NCBI GenBank assembly: GCA_037893225.1
Contig: JAZGUH010000542.1
Span: forward strand, 124,001-188,000
Origin: Hippasteria phrygiana
Taxonomy: Eukaryota > Echinodermata > Asteroidea > Valvatida > Goniasteridae
DNA length: 64,000 bases
Reading direction: 5' to 3'
The notes below the pieces were generated by a model. The model had not been told where the DNA came from. It made no database searches and saw only the letters and a program-made list of their open reading frames with translations. A program made the translations under genes and the position numbers. Below are positions 1-11,266 of the stretch, one piece after another; positions within the stretch are counted from its first letter, which is position 1, and the number at the start of each line of letters is the position of its first letter.

Positions 1-157
1 AAGAAAATAAACATTGCGAGGTTTGAATTTTCTCCACAAGTGTTAACTCTAAGAAGCCGCCGATAATTGCAACATGTAGCGCCAGATCTAAGCTATCCAT
101 ACATGTCAAAATTACTGAATTTGGTTGATATTTCATGCAATTATGAATGAGTAAAGC
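1..157. repeat. Partial monomer at the left edge
   Basis: This is the last 157 bp of a monomer whose class-diagnostic segment lies outside the window, so it cannot be assigned to A, B or C. It carries CAAGTGTTAAC, a variant usually seen in C monomers or in the A monomer just before a C. The array therefore continues to the left of this window. Confidence 0.9.
63..144. other. 9-bp inverted repeat present in nearly every monomer
   Basis: ATAATTGCA at 63-71 is the exact reverse complement of TGCAATTAT at 136-144, with 64 nt between the arms. The pair recurs in most monomers. The left arm is altered in the GATACTTGC and GATATTTGC variants, and the right arm in the TTGTGAAT and TTATAAAT variants at or next to its end. 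Whether it forms a cruciform, binds a protein or is coincidental cannot be told from sequence. Confidence 0.6.
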
Positions 158-389
158 AAGTCCATACCCCAGGGAATTTGACATGCATGGAGCAATAAAT
201 AGACGGTAACATGTACACAGATGTTGGCCGGAAAGAAAATAAACATTGCGAGGTTTGAATTTTCTCCACAAGTTTTAACTCTAAGAAGCCGCCGATAATT
301 GCAACATGTAGCGCCAGATCTAAGCTATCCATACATGTCAAAATTACTGAATTTGGTTGATATTTCATGCAATTATGAATGAGTAAAGC
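158..389. repeat. Reference type A monomer (232 bp)
   Basis: First complete monomer, phased on AAGTC. It shows all five A states: GTCC at 160-163, GACATGCATGG around 180-190, C at 204, C at 210 and T at 214. The A form contains the 8-bp palindrome CATGCATG (with an ATGCAT NsiI site) and the short dyad AACAT-8 nt-ATGTT around TGTACACAG; B lacks both. A-class monomers and their derivatives make up roughly half of the array, in line with a mean period midway between 231 and 232 bp. Confidence 0.95.
162..214. other. 53-bp segment holding all A/B diagnostic sites
   Basis: The five differences that separate A from B map to 162/163 (C present or absent), 184 (T/G), 204 (C/A), 210 (C/T) and 214 (T/C). 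The remaining ~180 bp of the monomer are common to both classes, apart from sporadic secondary variants. Hybrids elsewhere break at different points between these sites, so the segment also records where exchanges have taken place. Confidence 0.9.
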
Positions 390-620
390 AAGTCATACCC
401 CAGGGAATTTGACAGGCATGGAGCAATAAATAGACGGTAACATGTACACAGATGTTGGCCGGAAAGAAAATAAACATTGCGAGGTTTGAATTTTCTCCAC
501 AAGTTTTAACTCTAAGAAGCCGCCGATAATTGCAACATGTAGCGCCAGATCTAAGCTATCCATACATGTCAAAATTACTGAATTTGGTTGATATTTCATG
601 CAATTATGAATGAGTAAAGC
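390..620. repeat. A/B hybrid monomer, B left half and A right half
   Basis: It has GTCAT and GACAGG (B states) followed by GACGGTAACATGTACAC (A states), so the switch lies in the ~20 bp between the second and third diagnostic sites. The same hybrid recurs at 6406, 10110 and 14741, each time just after a C-A pair and before a B with CCATAAATG. The last three are copies carried by the larger duplications. The simplest origin is a crossover or conversion tract ending inside the monomer. Confidence 0.85.
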
Positions 621-1777
621 AAGTCATACCCCAGGGAATTTGACAGGCATGGAGCAATAAATAGAAGGTAATATGCACACAGATGTTGGCCGGAAAGAAA
701 ATAAACATTGCGAGGTTTGAATTTTCTCCACAAGTTTTAACTCTAAGAAGCCGCCGATAATTGCAACATGTAGCGCCAGATCTAAGCTATCCATAAATGT
801 CAAAATTACTGAATTTGGTTGATATTTCATGCAATTATGAATGAGTAAAGCAAGTCCATACCCCAGGGAATTTGACATGCATGGAGCAATAAATAGACGG
901 TAACATGTACACAGATGTTGGCCGGAAAGAAAATAAACATTGCGAGGTTTGAATTTTCTCCACACGTTTTAACTCTAAGAAGCCGCCGATAATTGCAACA
1001 TGTAGCGCCAGATCTAAGCTATCCATACATGTCAAAATTACTGAATTTGGTTGATATTTCATGCAATTATGAATGAGTAAAGCAAGTCATACCCCAGGGA
1101 ATTTGACAGGCATGGAGCAATAAATAGAAGGTAATATGCACACAGATGTTGGCCGGAAAGAAAATAAACATTGCGAGGTTTGAATTTTCTCCACAAGTTT
1201 TAACTCTAAGAAGCCGCCGATAATTGCAACATGTAGCGCCAGATCTAAGCTATCCATACATGTCAAAATTACTGAATTTGGTTGATATTTCATGCAATTA
1301 TGAATGAGTAAAGCAAGTCATACCCCAGGGAATTTGACAGGCATGGAGCAATAAATAGAAGGTAATATGCACACAGATGTTGGCCGGAAAGAAAATAAAC
1401 ATTGCGAGGTTTGAATTTTCTCCACAAGTTTTAACTCTAAGAAGCCGCCGATAATTGCAACATGTAGCGCCAGATCTAAGCTATCCATACATGTCAAAAT
1501 TACTGAATTTGGTTGATATTTCATGCAATTATGAATGAGTAAAGCAAGTCCATACCCCAGGGAATTTGACATGCATGGAGCAATAAATAGACGGTAACAT
1601 GTACACAGATGTTGGCCGGAAAGAAAATAAACATTGCGAGGTTTGAATTTTCTCCACAAGTTTTAACTCTAAGAAGCCGCCGATAATTGCAACATGTAGC
1701 GCCAGATCTAAGCTATCCATACATGTCAAAATTACTGAATTTGGTTGATATTTCATGCAATTATGAATGAGTAAAGC

Positions 1778-2008
1778 AAGTCATACCCCAGGGAATTTGA
1801 CAGGCATGGAGCAATAAATAGAAGGTAATATGCACACAGATGTTGGCCGGAAAGAAAATAAACATTGCGAGGTTTGAATTTTCTCCACAAGTTTTAACTC
1901 TAAGAAGCCGCCGATAATTGCAACATGTAGCGCCAGATCTAAGCTATCCATACATGTCAAAATTACTGAATTTGGTTGATATTTCATGCAATTATGAATG
2001 AGTAAAGC
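1778..2008. repeat. Reference type B monomer (231 bp)
   Basis: Complete B monomer, phased on AAGTC. It differs from type A by loss of one C (GTCATACC), GACAGGCATGG, GAAGG instead of GACGG, TAATATG instead of TAACATG, and GCACAC instead of GTACAC. Outside this segment it matches type A. Its length is 77 codons exactly, but every monomer has stops, so no frame stays open through it. Confidence 0.95.
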
Positions 2009-2932
2009 AAGTCATACCCCAGGGAATTTGACAGGCATGGAGCAATAAATAGAAGGTAATATGCACACAGATGTTGGCCGGAAAGAAAATAAACATTGCG
2101 AGGTTTGAATTTTCTCCACAAGTTTTAACTCTAAGAAGCCGCCGATAATTGCAACATGTAGCGCCAGATCTAAGCTATCCATACATGTCAAAATTACTGA
2201 ATTTGGTTGATATTTCATGCAATTATGAATGAGTAAAGCAAGTCATACCCCAGGGAATTTGACAGGCATGGAGCAATAAATAGAAGGTAATATGCACACA
2301 GATGTTGGCCGGAAAGAAAATAAACATTGCGAGGTTTGAATTTTCTCCACAAGTTTTAACTCTAAGAAGCCGCCGATAATTGCAACATGTAGCGCCAGAT
2401 CTAAGCTATCCATACATGTCAAAATTACTGAATTTGGTTGATATTTCATGCAATTATGAATGAGTAAAGCAAGTCATACCCCAGGGAATTTGACAGGCAT
2501 GGAGCAATAAATAGAAGGTAATATGCACACAGATGTTGGCCGGAAAGAAAATAAACATTGCGAGGTTTGAATTTTCTCCACAAGTTTTAACTCTAAGAAG
2601 CCGCCGATAATTGCAACATGTAGCGCCAGATCTAAGCTATCCATACATGTCAAAATTACTGAATTTGGTTGATATTTCATGCAATTATGAATGAGTAAAG
2701 CAAGTCATACCCCAGGGAATTTGACAGGCATGGAGCAATAAATAGAAGGTAATATGCACACAGATGTTGGCCGGAAAGAAAATAAACATTGCGAGGTTTG
2801 AATTTTCTCCACAAGTTTTAACTCTAAGAAGCCGCCGATAATTGCAACATGTAGCGCCAGATCTAAGCTATCCATAAATGTCAAAATTACTGAATTTGGT
2901 TGATATTTCATGCAATTATGAATGAGTAAAGC
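1778..2932. repeat. Run of consecutive type B monomers, exact 231-bp period
   Basis: Five full B monomers start at 1778, 2009, 2240, 2471 and 2702. The first four look identical and the fifth differs by CCATAAATG. A sixth, diverged B follows at 2933. Elsewhere B occurs singly, in pairs or occasionally threes, so this is the longest single-class run in the window and looks like a recent monomer-level amplification. Confidence 0.85.
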
Positions 2933-3163
2933 AAGTCATACCCCAGGGAATTTGACAGGCATGGAGCAATGAATAGAAGGTAATATGCACACAGATGTTG
3001 GCCGGAAAGAAAATAAACATTGCGAGGTTTGAATTTTCTCCACAAGTTTTAACTCTAAGAAGCCGCCGATAATTGCAACATGTAGCGCCAGATCTAAGCT
3101 ATCCATACATGTCAGAATTACTGAATGTGGTTGATATTTCATGCAATTATGAATGAGTAAAGC

Positions 3164-3394
3164 AAGTCCATACCCCAGGGAATTTGACAGGCATGGAGCA
3201 ATAAATAGACGGTAACATGTACACAGATGTTGGCCGGAAAGAAAATAAACATTGCGAGGTTTGAATTTTCTCCACAAGTGTTAACTCTAAGAAGCCGCCG
3301 ATAATTGCAACATGTAGCACCAGATCTAAGCTATCCATACATGTCAAATTACTGAATTTGGTTGATATTTCATGCAATTATGAATGAGTAAAGC
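3164..3394. repeat. Type C monomer with one-base deletion (231 bp)
   Basis: It combines GTCC (A state), GACAGG (B state), GACGGTAACATGTACAC (A states) and AGTGTTAAC, plus GCACCAG in place of GCGCCAG and CAAATTAC in place of CAAAATTAC. The deletion brings this A-like monomer down to 231 bp. The monomer before it ends in CAGAATTAC. The same linked pair recurs at 24466, 31411, 34420, 37198 and 61042. Confidence 0.85.
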
Positions 3395-4089
3395 AAGTCA
3401 TACCCCAGGGAATTTGACAGGCATGGAGCAATAAATAGAAGGTAATATGCACACAGATGTTGGCCGGAAAGAAAATAAACATTGCGAGGTTTGAATTTTC
3501 TCCACAAGTTTTAACTCTAAGAAGCCGCCGATAATTGCAACATGTAGCGCCAGATCTAAGCTATCCATAAATGTCAAAATTACTGAATTTGGTTGATATT
3601 TCATGCAATTATGAATGAGTAAAGCAAGTCCATACCCCAGGGAATTTGACATGCATGGAGCAATAAATAGACGGTAACATGCACACAGATGTTGGCCGGA
3701 AAGAAAATAAACATTGCGAGGTTTGAATTTTCTCCACAAGTTTTAACTCTAAGAAGCCGCCGATAATTGCAACATGTAGCGCCAGATCTAAGCTATCCAT
3801 ACATGTCAAAATTACTGAATTTGGTTGATATTTTATGCAATTATGAATGAGTAAAGCAAGTCCATACCCCAGGGAATTTGACAGGCATGGAGCAATAAAT
3901 AGACGGTAACATGTACACAGATGTTGGCCGGAAAGAAAATAAACATTGCGAGGTTTGAATTTTCTCCACAAGTGTTAACTCTAAGAAGCCGCCGATAATT
4001 GCAACATGTAGCGCCAGATCTAAGCTATCCATACATGTCAAAATTACTGAATTTGGTTGATATTTCATGCAATTATGAATGAGTAAAGC

Positions 4090-7000
4090 AAGTCCATACC
4101 CCAGGGAATTTGACATGCATGGAGCAATAAATAGACGGTAACATGTACACAGATGTTGGCCGGAAAGAAAATAAACATTGCGAGGTTTGAATTTTCTCCA
4201 CAAGTTTTAACTCTAAGAAGCCGCCGATAATTGCAACATGTAGCGCCAGATCTAAGCTATCCATACATGTCAAAATTACTGAATTTGGTTGATATTTCAT
4301 GCAATTATGAATGAGTAAAGCAAGTCATACCCCAGGGAATTTGACAGGCATGGAGCAATAAATAGAAGGTAATATGCACACAGATGTTGGCCGGAAAGAA
4401 AATAAACATTGCGAGGTTTGAATTTTCTCCACAAGTTTTAACTCTAAGAAGCCGCCGATAATTGCAACATGTAGCGCCAGATCTAAGCTATCCATAAATG
4501 TCAAAATTACTGAATTTGGTTGATATTTCATGCAATTATGAATGAGTAAAGCAAGTCCATACCCCAGGGAATTTGACATGCATGGAGCAATAAATAGACG
4601 GTAACATGTACACAGATGTTGGCCGGAAAGAAAATAAACATTGCGAGGTTTGAATTTTCTCCACAAGTTTTAACTCTAAGAAGCCGCCGATACTTGCAAC
4701 ATGTAGCGCCAGATCTAAGCTATCCATACATGTCAAAATTACTGAATTTGGTTGATATTTCATGCAATTATGAATGAGTAAAGCAGGTCCATACCCCAGG
4801 GAATTTGACATGCATGGAGCAATAAATAGACGGTAACATGTACACAGATGTTGGCCGGAAAGAAAATAAACATTGCGAGGTTTGAATTTTCTCCACAAGT
4901 TTTAACTCTAAGAAGCCGCCGATAATTGCAACATGTAGCGCCAGATCTAAGCTATCCATACATGTCAAAATTACTGAATTTGGTTGATATTTCATGCAAT
5001 TATGAATGAGTAAAGCAAGTCATACCCCAGGGAATTTGACAGGCATGGAGCAATAAATAGAAGGTAATATGCACACAGATGTTGGCCGGAAAGAAAATAA
5101 ACATTGCGAGGTTTGAATTTTCTCCACAAGTTTTAACTCTAAGAAGCCGCCGATAATTGCAACATGTAGCGCCAGATCTAAGCTATCCATAAATGTCAAA
5201 ATTACTGAATTTGGTTGATATTTCATGCAATTATGAATGAGTAAAGCAAGTCCATACCCCAGGGAATTTGACATGCATGGAGCAATAAATAGACGGTAAC
5301 ATGTACACAGATGTTGGCCGGAAAGAAAATAAACATTGCGAGGTTTGAATTTTCTCCACAAGTTTTAACTCTAAGAAGCCGCCGATACTTGCAACATGTA
5401 GCGCCAGATCTAAGCTATCCATACATGTCAAAATTACTGAATTTGGTTGATATTTCATGCAATTATGAATGAGTAAAGCAAGTCATACCCCAGGGAATTT
5501 GACAGGCATGGAGCAATAAATAGAAGGTAATATGCACACAGATGTTGGCCGGAAAGAAAATAAACATTGCGAGGTTTGAATTTTCTCCACAAGTTTTAAC
5601 TCTAAGAAGCCGCCGATAATTGCAACATGTAGCGCCAGATCTAAGCTATCCATACATGTCAAAATGACTGAATTTGGTTGATATTTCATGCAATTATGAA
5701 TGAGTAAAGCAAGTCATACCCCAGGGAATTTGACAGGCATGGAGCAATAAATAGAAGGTAATATGCACACAGATGTTGGCCGGAAAGAAAATAAACATTG
5801 CGAGGTTTGAATTTTCTCCACAAGTTTTAACTCTAAGAAGCCGCCGATAATTGCAACATGTAGCGCCAGATCTATGCTATCCATACATGTCAAAATTACT
5901 GAATTTGGTTGATATTTCATGCAATTATGAATGAGTAAAGCAAGTCCATACCCCAGGGAATTTGACAGGCATGGAGCAATAAATAGACGGTAACATGTAC
6001 ACAGATGTTGGCCGGAAAGAAAATAAACATTGCGAGGTTTGAATTTTCTCCACAAGTGTTAACTCTAAGAAGCCGCCGATAATTGCAACATGTAGCGCCA
6101 GATCTAAGCTATCCATACATGTCAAAATTACTGAATTTGGTTGATATTTCATGCAATTATGAATGAGTAAAGCAAGTCCATACCCCAGGGAATTTGACAT
6201 GCATGGAGCAATAAATAGACGGTAACATGTACACAGATGTTGGCCGGAAAGAAAATAAACATTGCGAGGTTTGAATTTTCTCCACAAGTTTTAACTCTAA
6301 GAAGCCGCCGATAATTGCAACATGTAGCGCCAGATCTAAGCTATCCATACATGTCAAAATTACTGAATTTGGTTGATATTTCATGCAATTATGAATGAGT
6401 AAAGCAAGTCATACCCCAGGGAATTTGACAGGCATGGAGCAATAAATAGACGGTAACATGTACACAGATGTTGGCCGGAAAGAAAATAAACATTGCGAGG
6501 TTTGAATTTTCTCCACAAGTTTTAACTCTAAGAAGCCGCCGATAATTGCAACATGTAGCGCCAGATCTAAGCTATCCATACATGTCAAAATTACTGAATT
6601 TGGTTGATATTTCATGCAATTATGAATGAGTAAAGCAAGTCATACCCCAGGGAATTTGACAGGCATGGAGCAATAAATAGAAGGTAATATGCACACAGAT
6701 GTTGGCCGGAAAGAAAATAAACATTGCGAGGTTTGAATTTTCTCCACAAGTTTTAACTCTAAGAAGCCGCCGATAATTGCAACATGTAGCGCCAGATCTA
6801 AGCTATCCATAAATGTCAAAATTACTGAATTTGGTTGATATTTCATGCAATTATGAATGAGTAAAGCAAGTCCATACCCCAGGGAATTTGACATGCATGG
6901 AGCAATAAATAGACGGTAACATGTACACAGATGTTGGCCGGAAAGAAAATAAACATTGCGAGGTTTGAATTTTCTCCACACGTTTTAACTCTAAGAAGCC

Positions 7001-10000
7001 GCCGATACTTGCAACATGTAGCGCCAGATCTAAGCTATCCATACATGTCAAAATTACTGAATTTGGTTGATATTTCATGCAATTATGAATGAGTAAAGCA
7101 GGTCCATACCCCAGGGAATTTGACATGCATGGAGCAATAAATAGACGGTAACATGTACACAGATGTTGGCCGGAAAGAAAATAAACATTGCGAGGTTTGA
7201 ATTTTCTCCACAAGTTTTAACTCTAAGAAGCCGCCGATAATTGCAACATGTAGCGCCAGATCTAAGCTATCCATACATGTCAAAATTACTGAATTTGGTT
7301 GATATTTCATGCAATTATGAATGAGTAAAGCAAGTCATACCCCAGGGAATTTGACAGGCATGGAGCAATAAATAGAAGGTAATATGCACACAGATGTTGG
7401 CCGGAAAGAAAATAAACATTGCGAGGTTTGAATTTTCTCCACAAGTTTTAACTCTAAGAAGCCGCCGATAATTGCAACATGTAGCGCCAGATCTAAGCTA
7501 TCCATACATGTCAAAATTACTGAATTTGGTTGATATTTCATGCAATTATGAATGAGTAAAGCAAGTCATACCCCAGGGAATTTGACAGGCATGGAGCAAT
7601 AAATAGAAGGTAATATGCACACAGATGTTGGCCGGAAAGAAAATAAACATTGCGAGGTTTGAATTTTCTCCACAAGTTTTAACTCTAAGAAGCCGCCGAT
7701 AATTGCAACATGTAGCGCCAGATCTAAGCTATCCATACATGTCAAAATTACTGAATTTGGTTGATATTTCATGCAATTATGAATGAGTAAAGCAAGTCCA
7801 TACCCCAGGGAATTTGACATGCATGGAGCAATAAATAGACGGTAACATGTACACAGATGTTGGCCGGAAAGAAAATAAACATTGCGAGGTTTGAATTTTC
7901 TCCACAAGTTTTAACTCTAAGAAGCCGCCGATAATTGCAACATGTAGCGCCAGATCTAAGCTATCCATACATGTCAAAATTACTGAATTTGGTTGATATT
8001 TCATGCAATTATGAATGAGTAAAGCAAGTCATACCCCAGGGAATTTGACAGGCATGGAGCAATAAATAGAAGGTAATATGCACACAGATGTTGGCCGGAA
8101 AGAAAATAAACATTGCGAGGTTTGAATTTTCTCCACAAGTTTTAACTCTAAGAAGCCGCCGATAATTGCAACATGTAGCGCCAGATCTAAGCTATCCATA
8201 AATGTCAAAATTACTGAATTTGGTTGATATTTCATGCAATTATGAATGAGTAAAGCAAGTCCATACCCCAGGGAATTTGACATGCATGGAGCAATAAATA
8301 GACGGTAACATGTACACAGATGTTGGCCGGAAAGAAAATAAACATTGCGAGGTTTGAATTTTCTCCACAAGTTTTAACTCTAAGAAGCCGCCGATACTTG
8401 CAACATGTAGCGCCAGATCTAAGCTATCCATACATGTCAAAATTACTGAATTTGGTTGATATTTCATGCAATTATGAATGAGTAAAGCAGGTCCATACCC
8501 CAGGGAATTTGACATGCATGGAGCAATAAATAGACGGTAACATGTACACAGATGTTGGCCGGAAAGAAAATAAACATTGCGAGGTTTGAATTTTCTCCAC
8601 AAGTTTTAACTCTAAGAAGCCGCCGATAATCGCAACATGTAGCGCCAGATCTAAGCTATCCATACATGTCAAAATTACTGAATTTGGTTGATATTTCATG
8701 CAATTATGAATGAGTAAAGCAAGTCATACCCCAGGGAATTTGACAGGCATGGAGCAATAAATAGAAGGTAATATGCACACAGATGTTGGCCGGAAAGAAA
8801 ATAAACATTGCGAGGTTTGAATTTTCTCCACAAGTTTTAACTCTAAGAAGCCGCCGATAATTGCAACATGTAGCGCCAGATCTAAGCTATCCATAAATGT
8901 CAAAATTACTGAATTTGGTTGATATTTCATGCAATTATGAATGAGTAAAGCAAGTCCATACCCCAGGGAATTTGACATGCATGGAGCAATAAATAGACGG
9001 TAACATGTACACAGATGTTGGCCGGAAAGAAAATAAACATTGCGAGGTTTGAATTTTCTCCACAAGTTTTAACTCTAAGAAGCCGCCGATACTTGCAACA
9101 TGTAGCGCCAGATCTAAGCTATCCATACATGTCAAAATTACTGAATTTGGTTGATATTTCATGCAATTATGAATGAGTAAAGCAAGTCATACCCCAGGGA
9201 ATTTGACAGGCATGGAGCAATAAATAGAAGGTAATATGCACACAGATGTTGGCCGGAAAGAAAATAAACATTGCGAGGTTTGAATTTTCTCCACAAGTTT
9301 TAACTCTAAGAAGCCGCCGATAATTGCAACATGTAGCGCCAGATCTAAGCTATCCATACATGTCAAAATGACTGAATTTGGTTGATATTTCATGCAATTA
9401 TGAATGAGTAAAGCAAGTCATACCCCAGGGAATTTGACAGGCATGGAGCAATAAATAGAAGGTAATATGCACACAGATGTTGGCCGGAAAGAAAATAAAC
9501 ATTGCGAGGTTTGAATTTTCTCCACAAGTTTTAACTCTAAGAAGCCGCCGATAATTGCAACATGTAGCGCCAGATCTATGCTATCCATACATGTCAAAAT
9601 TACTGAATTTGGTTGATATTTCATGCAATTATGAATGAGTAAAGCAAGTCCATACCCCAGGGAATTTGACAGGCATGGAGCAATAAATAGACGGTAACAT
9701 GTACACAGATGTTGGCCGGAAAGAAAATAAACATTGCGAGGTTTGAATTTTCTCCACAAGTGTTAACTCTAAGAAGCCGCCGATAATTGCAACATGTAGC
9801 GCCAGATCTAAGCTATCCATACATGTCAAAATTACTGAATTTGGTTGATATTTCATGCAATTATGAATGAGTAAAGCAAGTCCATACCCCAGGGAATTTG
9901 ACATGCATGGAGCAATAAATAGACGGTAACATGTACACAGATGTTGGCCGGAAAGAAAATAAACATTGCGAGGTTTGAATTTTCTCCACAAGTTTTAACT

Positions 10001-11266
10001 CTAAGAAGCCGCCGATAATTGCAACATGTAGCGCCAGATCTAAGCTATCCATACATGTCAAAATTACTGAATTTGGTTGATATTTCATGCAATTATGAAT
10101 GAGTAAAGCAAGTCATACCCCAGGGAATTTGACAGGCATGGAGCAATAAATAGACGGTAACATGTACACAGATGTTGGCCGGAAAGAAAATAAACATTGC
10201 GAGGTTTGAATTTTCTCCACAAGTTTTAACTCTAAGAAGCCGCCGATAATTGCAACATGTAGCGCCAGATCTAAGCTATCCATACATGTCAAAATTACTG
10301 AATTTGGTTGATATTTCATGCAATTATGAATGAGTAAAGCAAGTCATACCCCAGGGAATTTGACAGGCATGGAGCAATAAATAGAAGGTAATATGCACAC
10401 AGATGTTGGCCGGAAAGAAAATAAACATTGCGAGGTTTGAATTTTCTCCACAAGTTTTAACTCTAAGAAGCCGCCGATAATTGCAACATGTAGCGCCAGA
10501 TCTAAGCTATCCATAAATGTCAAAATTACTGAATTTGGTTGATATTTCATGCAATTATGAATGAGTAAAGCAAGTCCATACCCCAGGGAATTTGACATGC
10601 ATGGAGCAATAAATAGACGGTAACATGTACACAGATGTTGGCCGGAAAGAAAATAAACATTGCGAGGTTTGAATTTTCTCCACACGTTTTAACTCTAAGA
10701 AGCCGCCGATACTTGCAACATGTAGCGCCAGATCTAAGCTATCCATACATGTCAAAATTACTGAATTTGGTTGATATTTCATGCAATTATGAATGAGTAA
10801 AGCAGGTCCATACCCCAGGGAATTTGACATGCATGGAGCAATAAATAGACGGTAACATGTACACAGATGTTGGCCGGAAAGAAAATAAACATTGCGAGGT
10901 TTGAATTTTCTCCACAAGTTTTAACTCTAAGAAGCCGCCGATAATTGCAACATGTAGCGCCAGATCTAAGCTATCCATACATGTCAAAATTACTGAATTT
11001 GGTTGATATTTCATGCAATTATGAATGAGTAAAGCAAGTCATACCCCAGGGAATTTGACAGGCATGGAGCAATAAATAGAAGGTAATATGCACACAGATG
11101 TTGGCCGGAAAGAAAATAAACATTGCGAGGTTTGAATTTTCTCCACAAGTTTTAACTCTAAGAAGCCGCCGATAATTGCAACATGTAGCGCCAGATCTAA
11201 GCTATCCATACATGTCAAAATTACTGAATTTGGTTGATATTTCATGCAATTATGAATGAGTAAAGC
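4090..11266. repeat. 16-monomer HOR, 3704-bp offset, about two copies
   Basis: Copy one begins at 4090 and copy two at 7794. The order in both is A, B(CCATAAATG), A(GATACTTGC), A(GCAGGTCC), B(CCATAAATG), A(GATACTTGC), B(AAAATGAC), B(ATCTATGC), C, A, hybrid, B(CCATAAATG), A(CACACG, GATACTTGC), A(GCAGGTCC), B. That is 15 matching monomers; the next position is B at 7563 but A at 11267, where the copies part. One private change seen is T>C at 8631. The offset 3704 equals eight 232-bp plus eight 231-bp monomers. Confidence 0.85.

Larger units (their letters stand above)
158..4089. repeat. Irregular A/B/C stretch without a stable HOR
   Basis: Monomers from AAGTC starts at 158, 390, 621 and onward run A, hybrid, B, A, B, B, A, six consecutive B, C, B, A, C. 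No unit longer than the monomer repeats cleanly here. The stretch also holds private changes such as A>G at 2971, T>G at 3127 and TTTTATGC near 3833. The C monomer at 3164 has GCACCAG and the one-base deletion CAAATTAC, features otherwise found only beyond 24 kb. Confidence 0.85.

Noticed and set aside
141..368. Short minus-strand open frames of 63-120 codons in almost every monomer
   Set aside because: They are the same monomer read again and again; ends depend only on whether GTCAT or GTCCAT is present. Many need a TTG start, frames overlap each other, variants change the reading freely, and no recognisable domain or signal is present.
158..389. CENP-B box
   Set aside because: The core TTCG (or CGAA on the other strand) does not occur in the reference monomer, so the known 17-bp motif cannot be present. 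Other centromere proteins are not excluded.
158..389. Telomeric repeat or simple microsatellite at array level
   Set aside because: No TTAGGG, TTTAGGG or TTAGG runs and no short tandem motif beyond the monomer itself.
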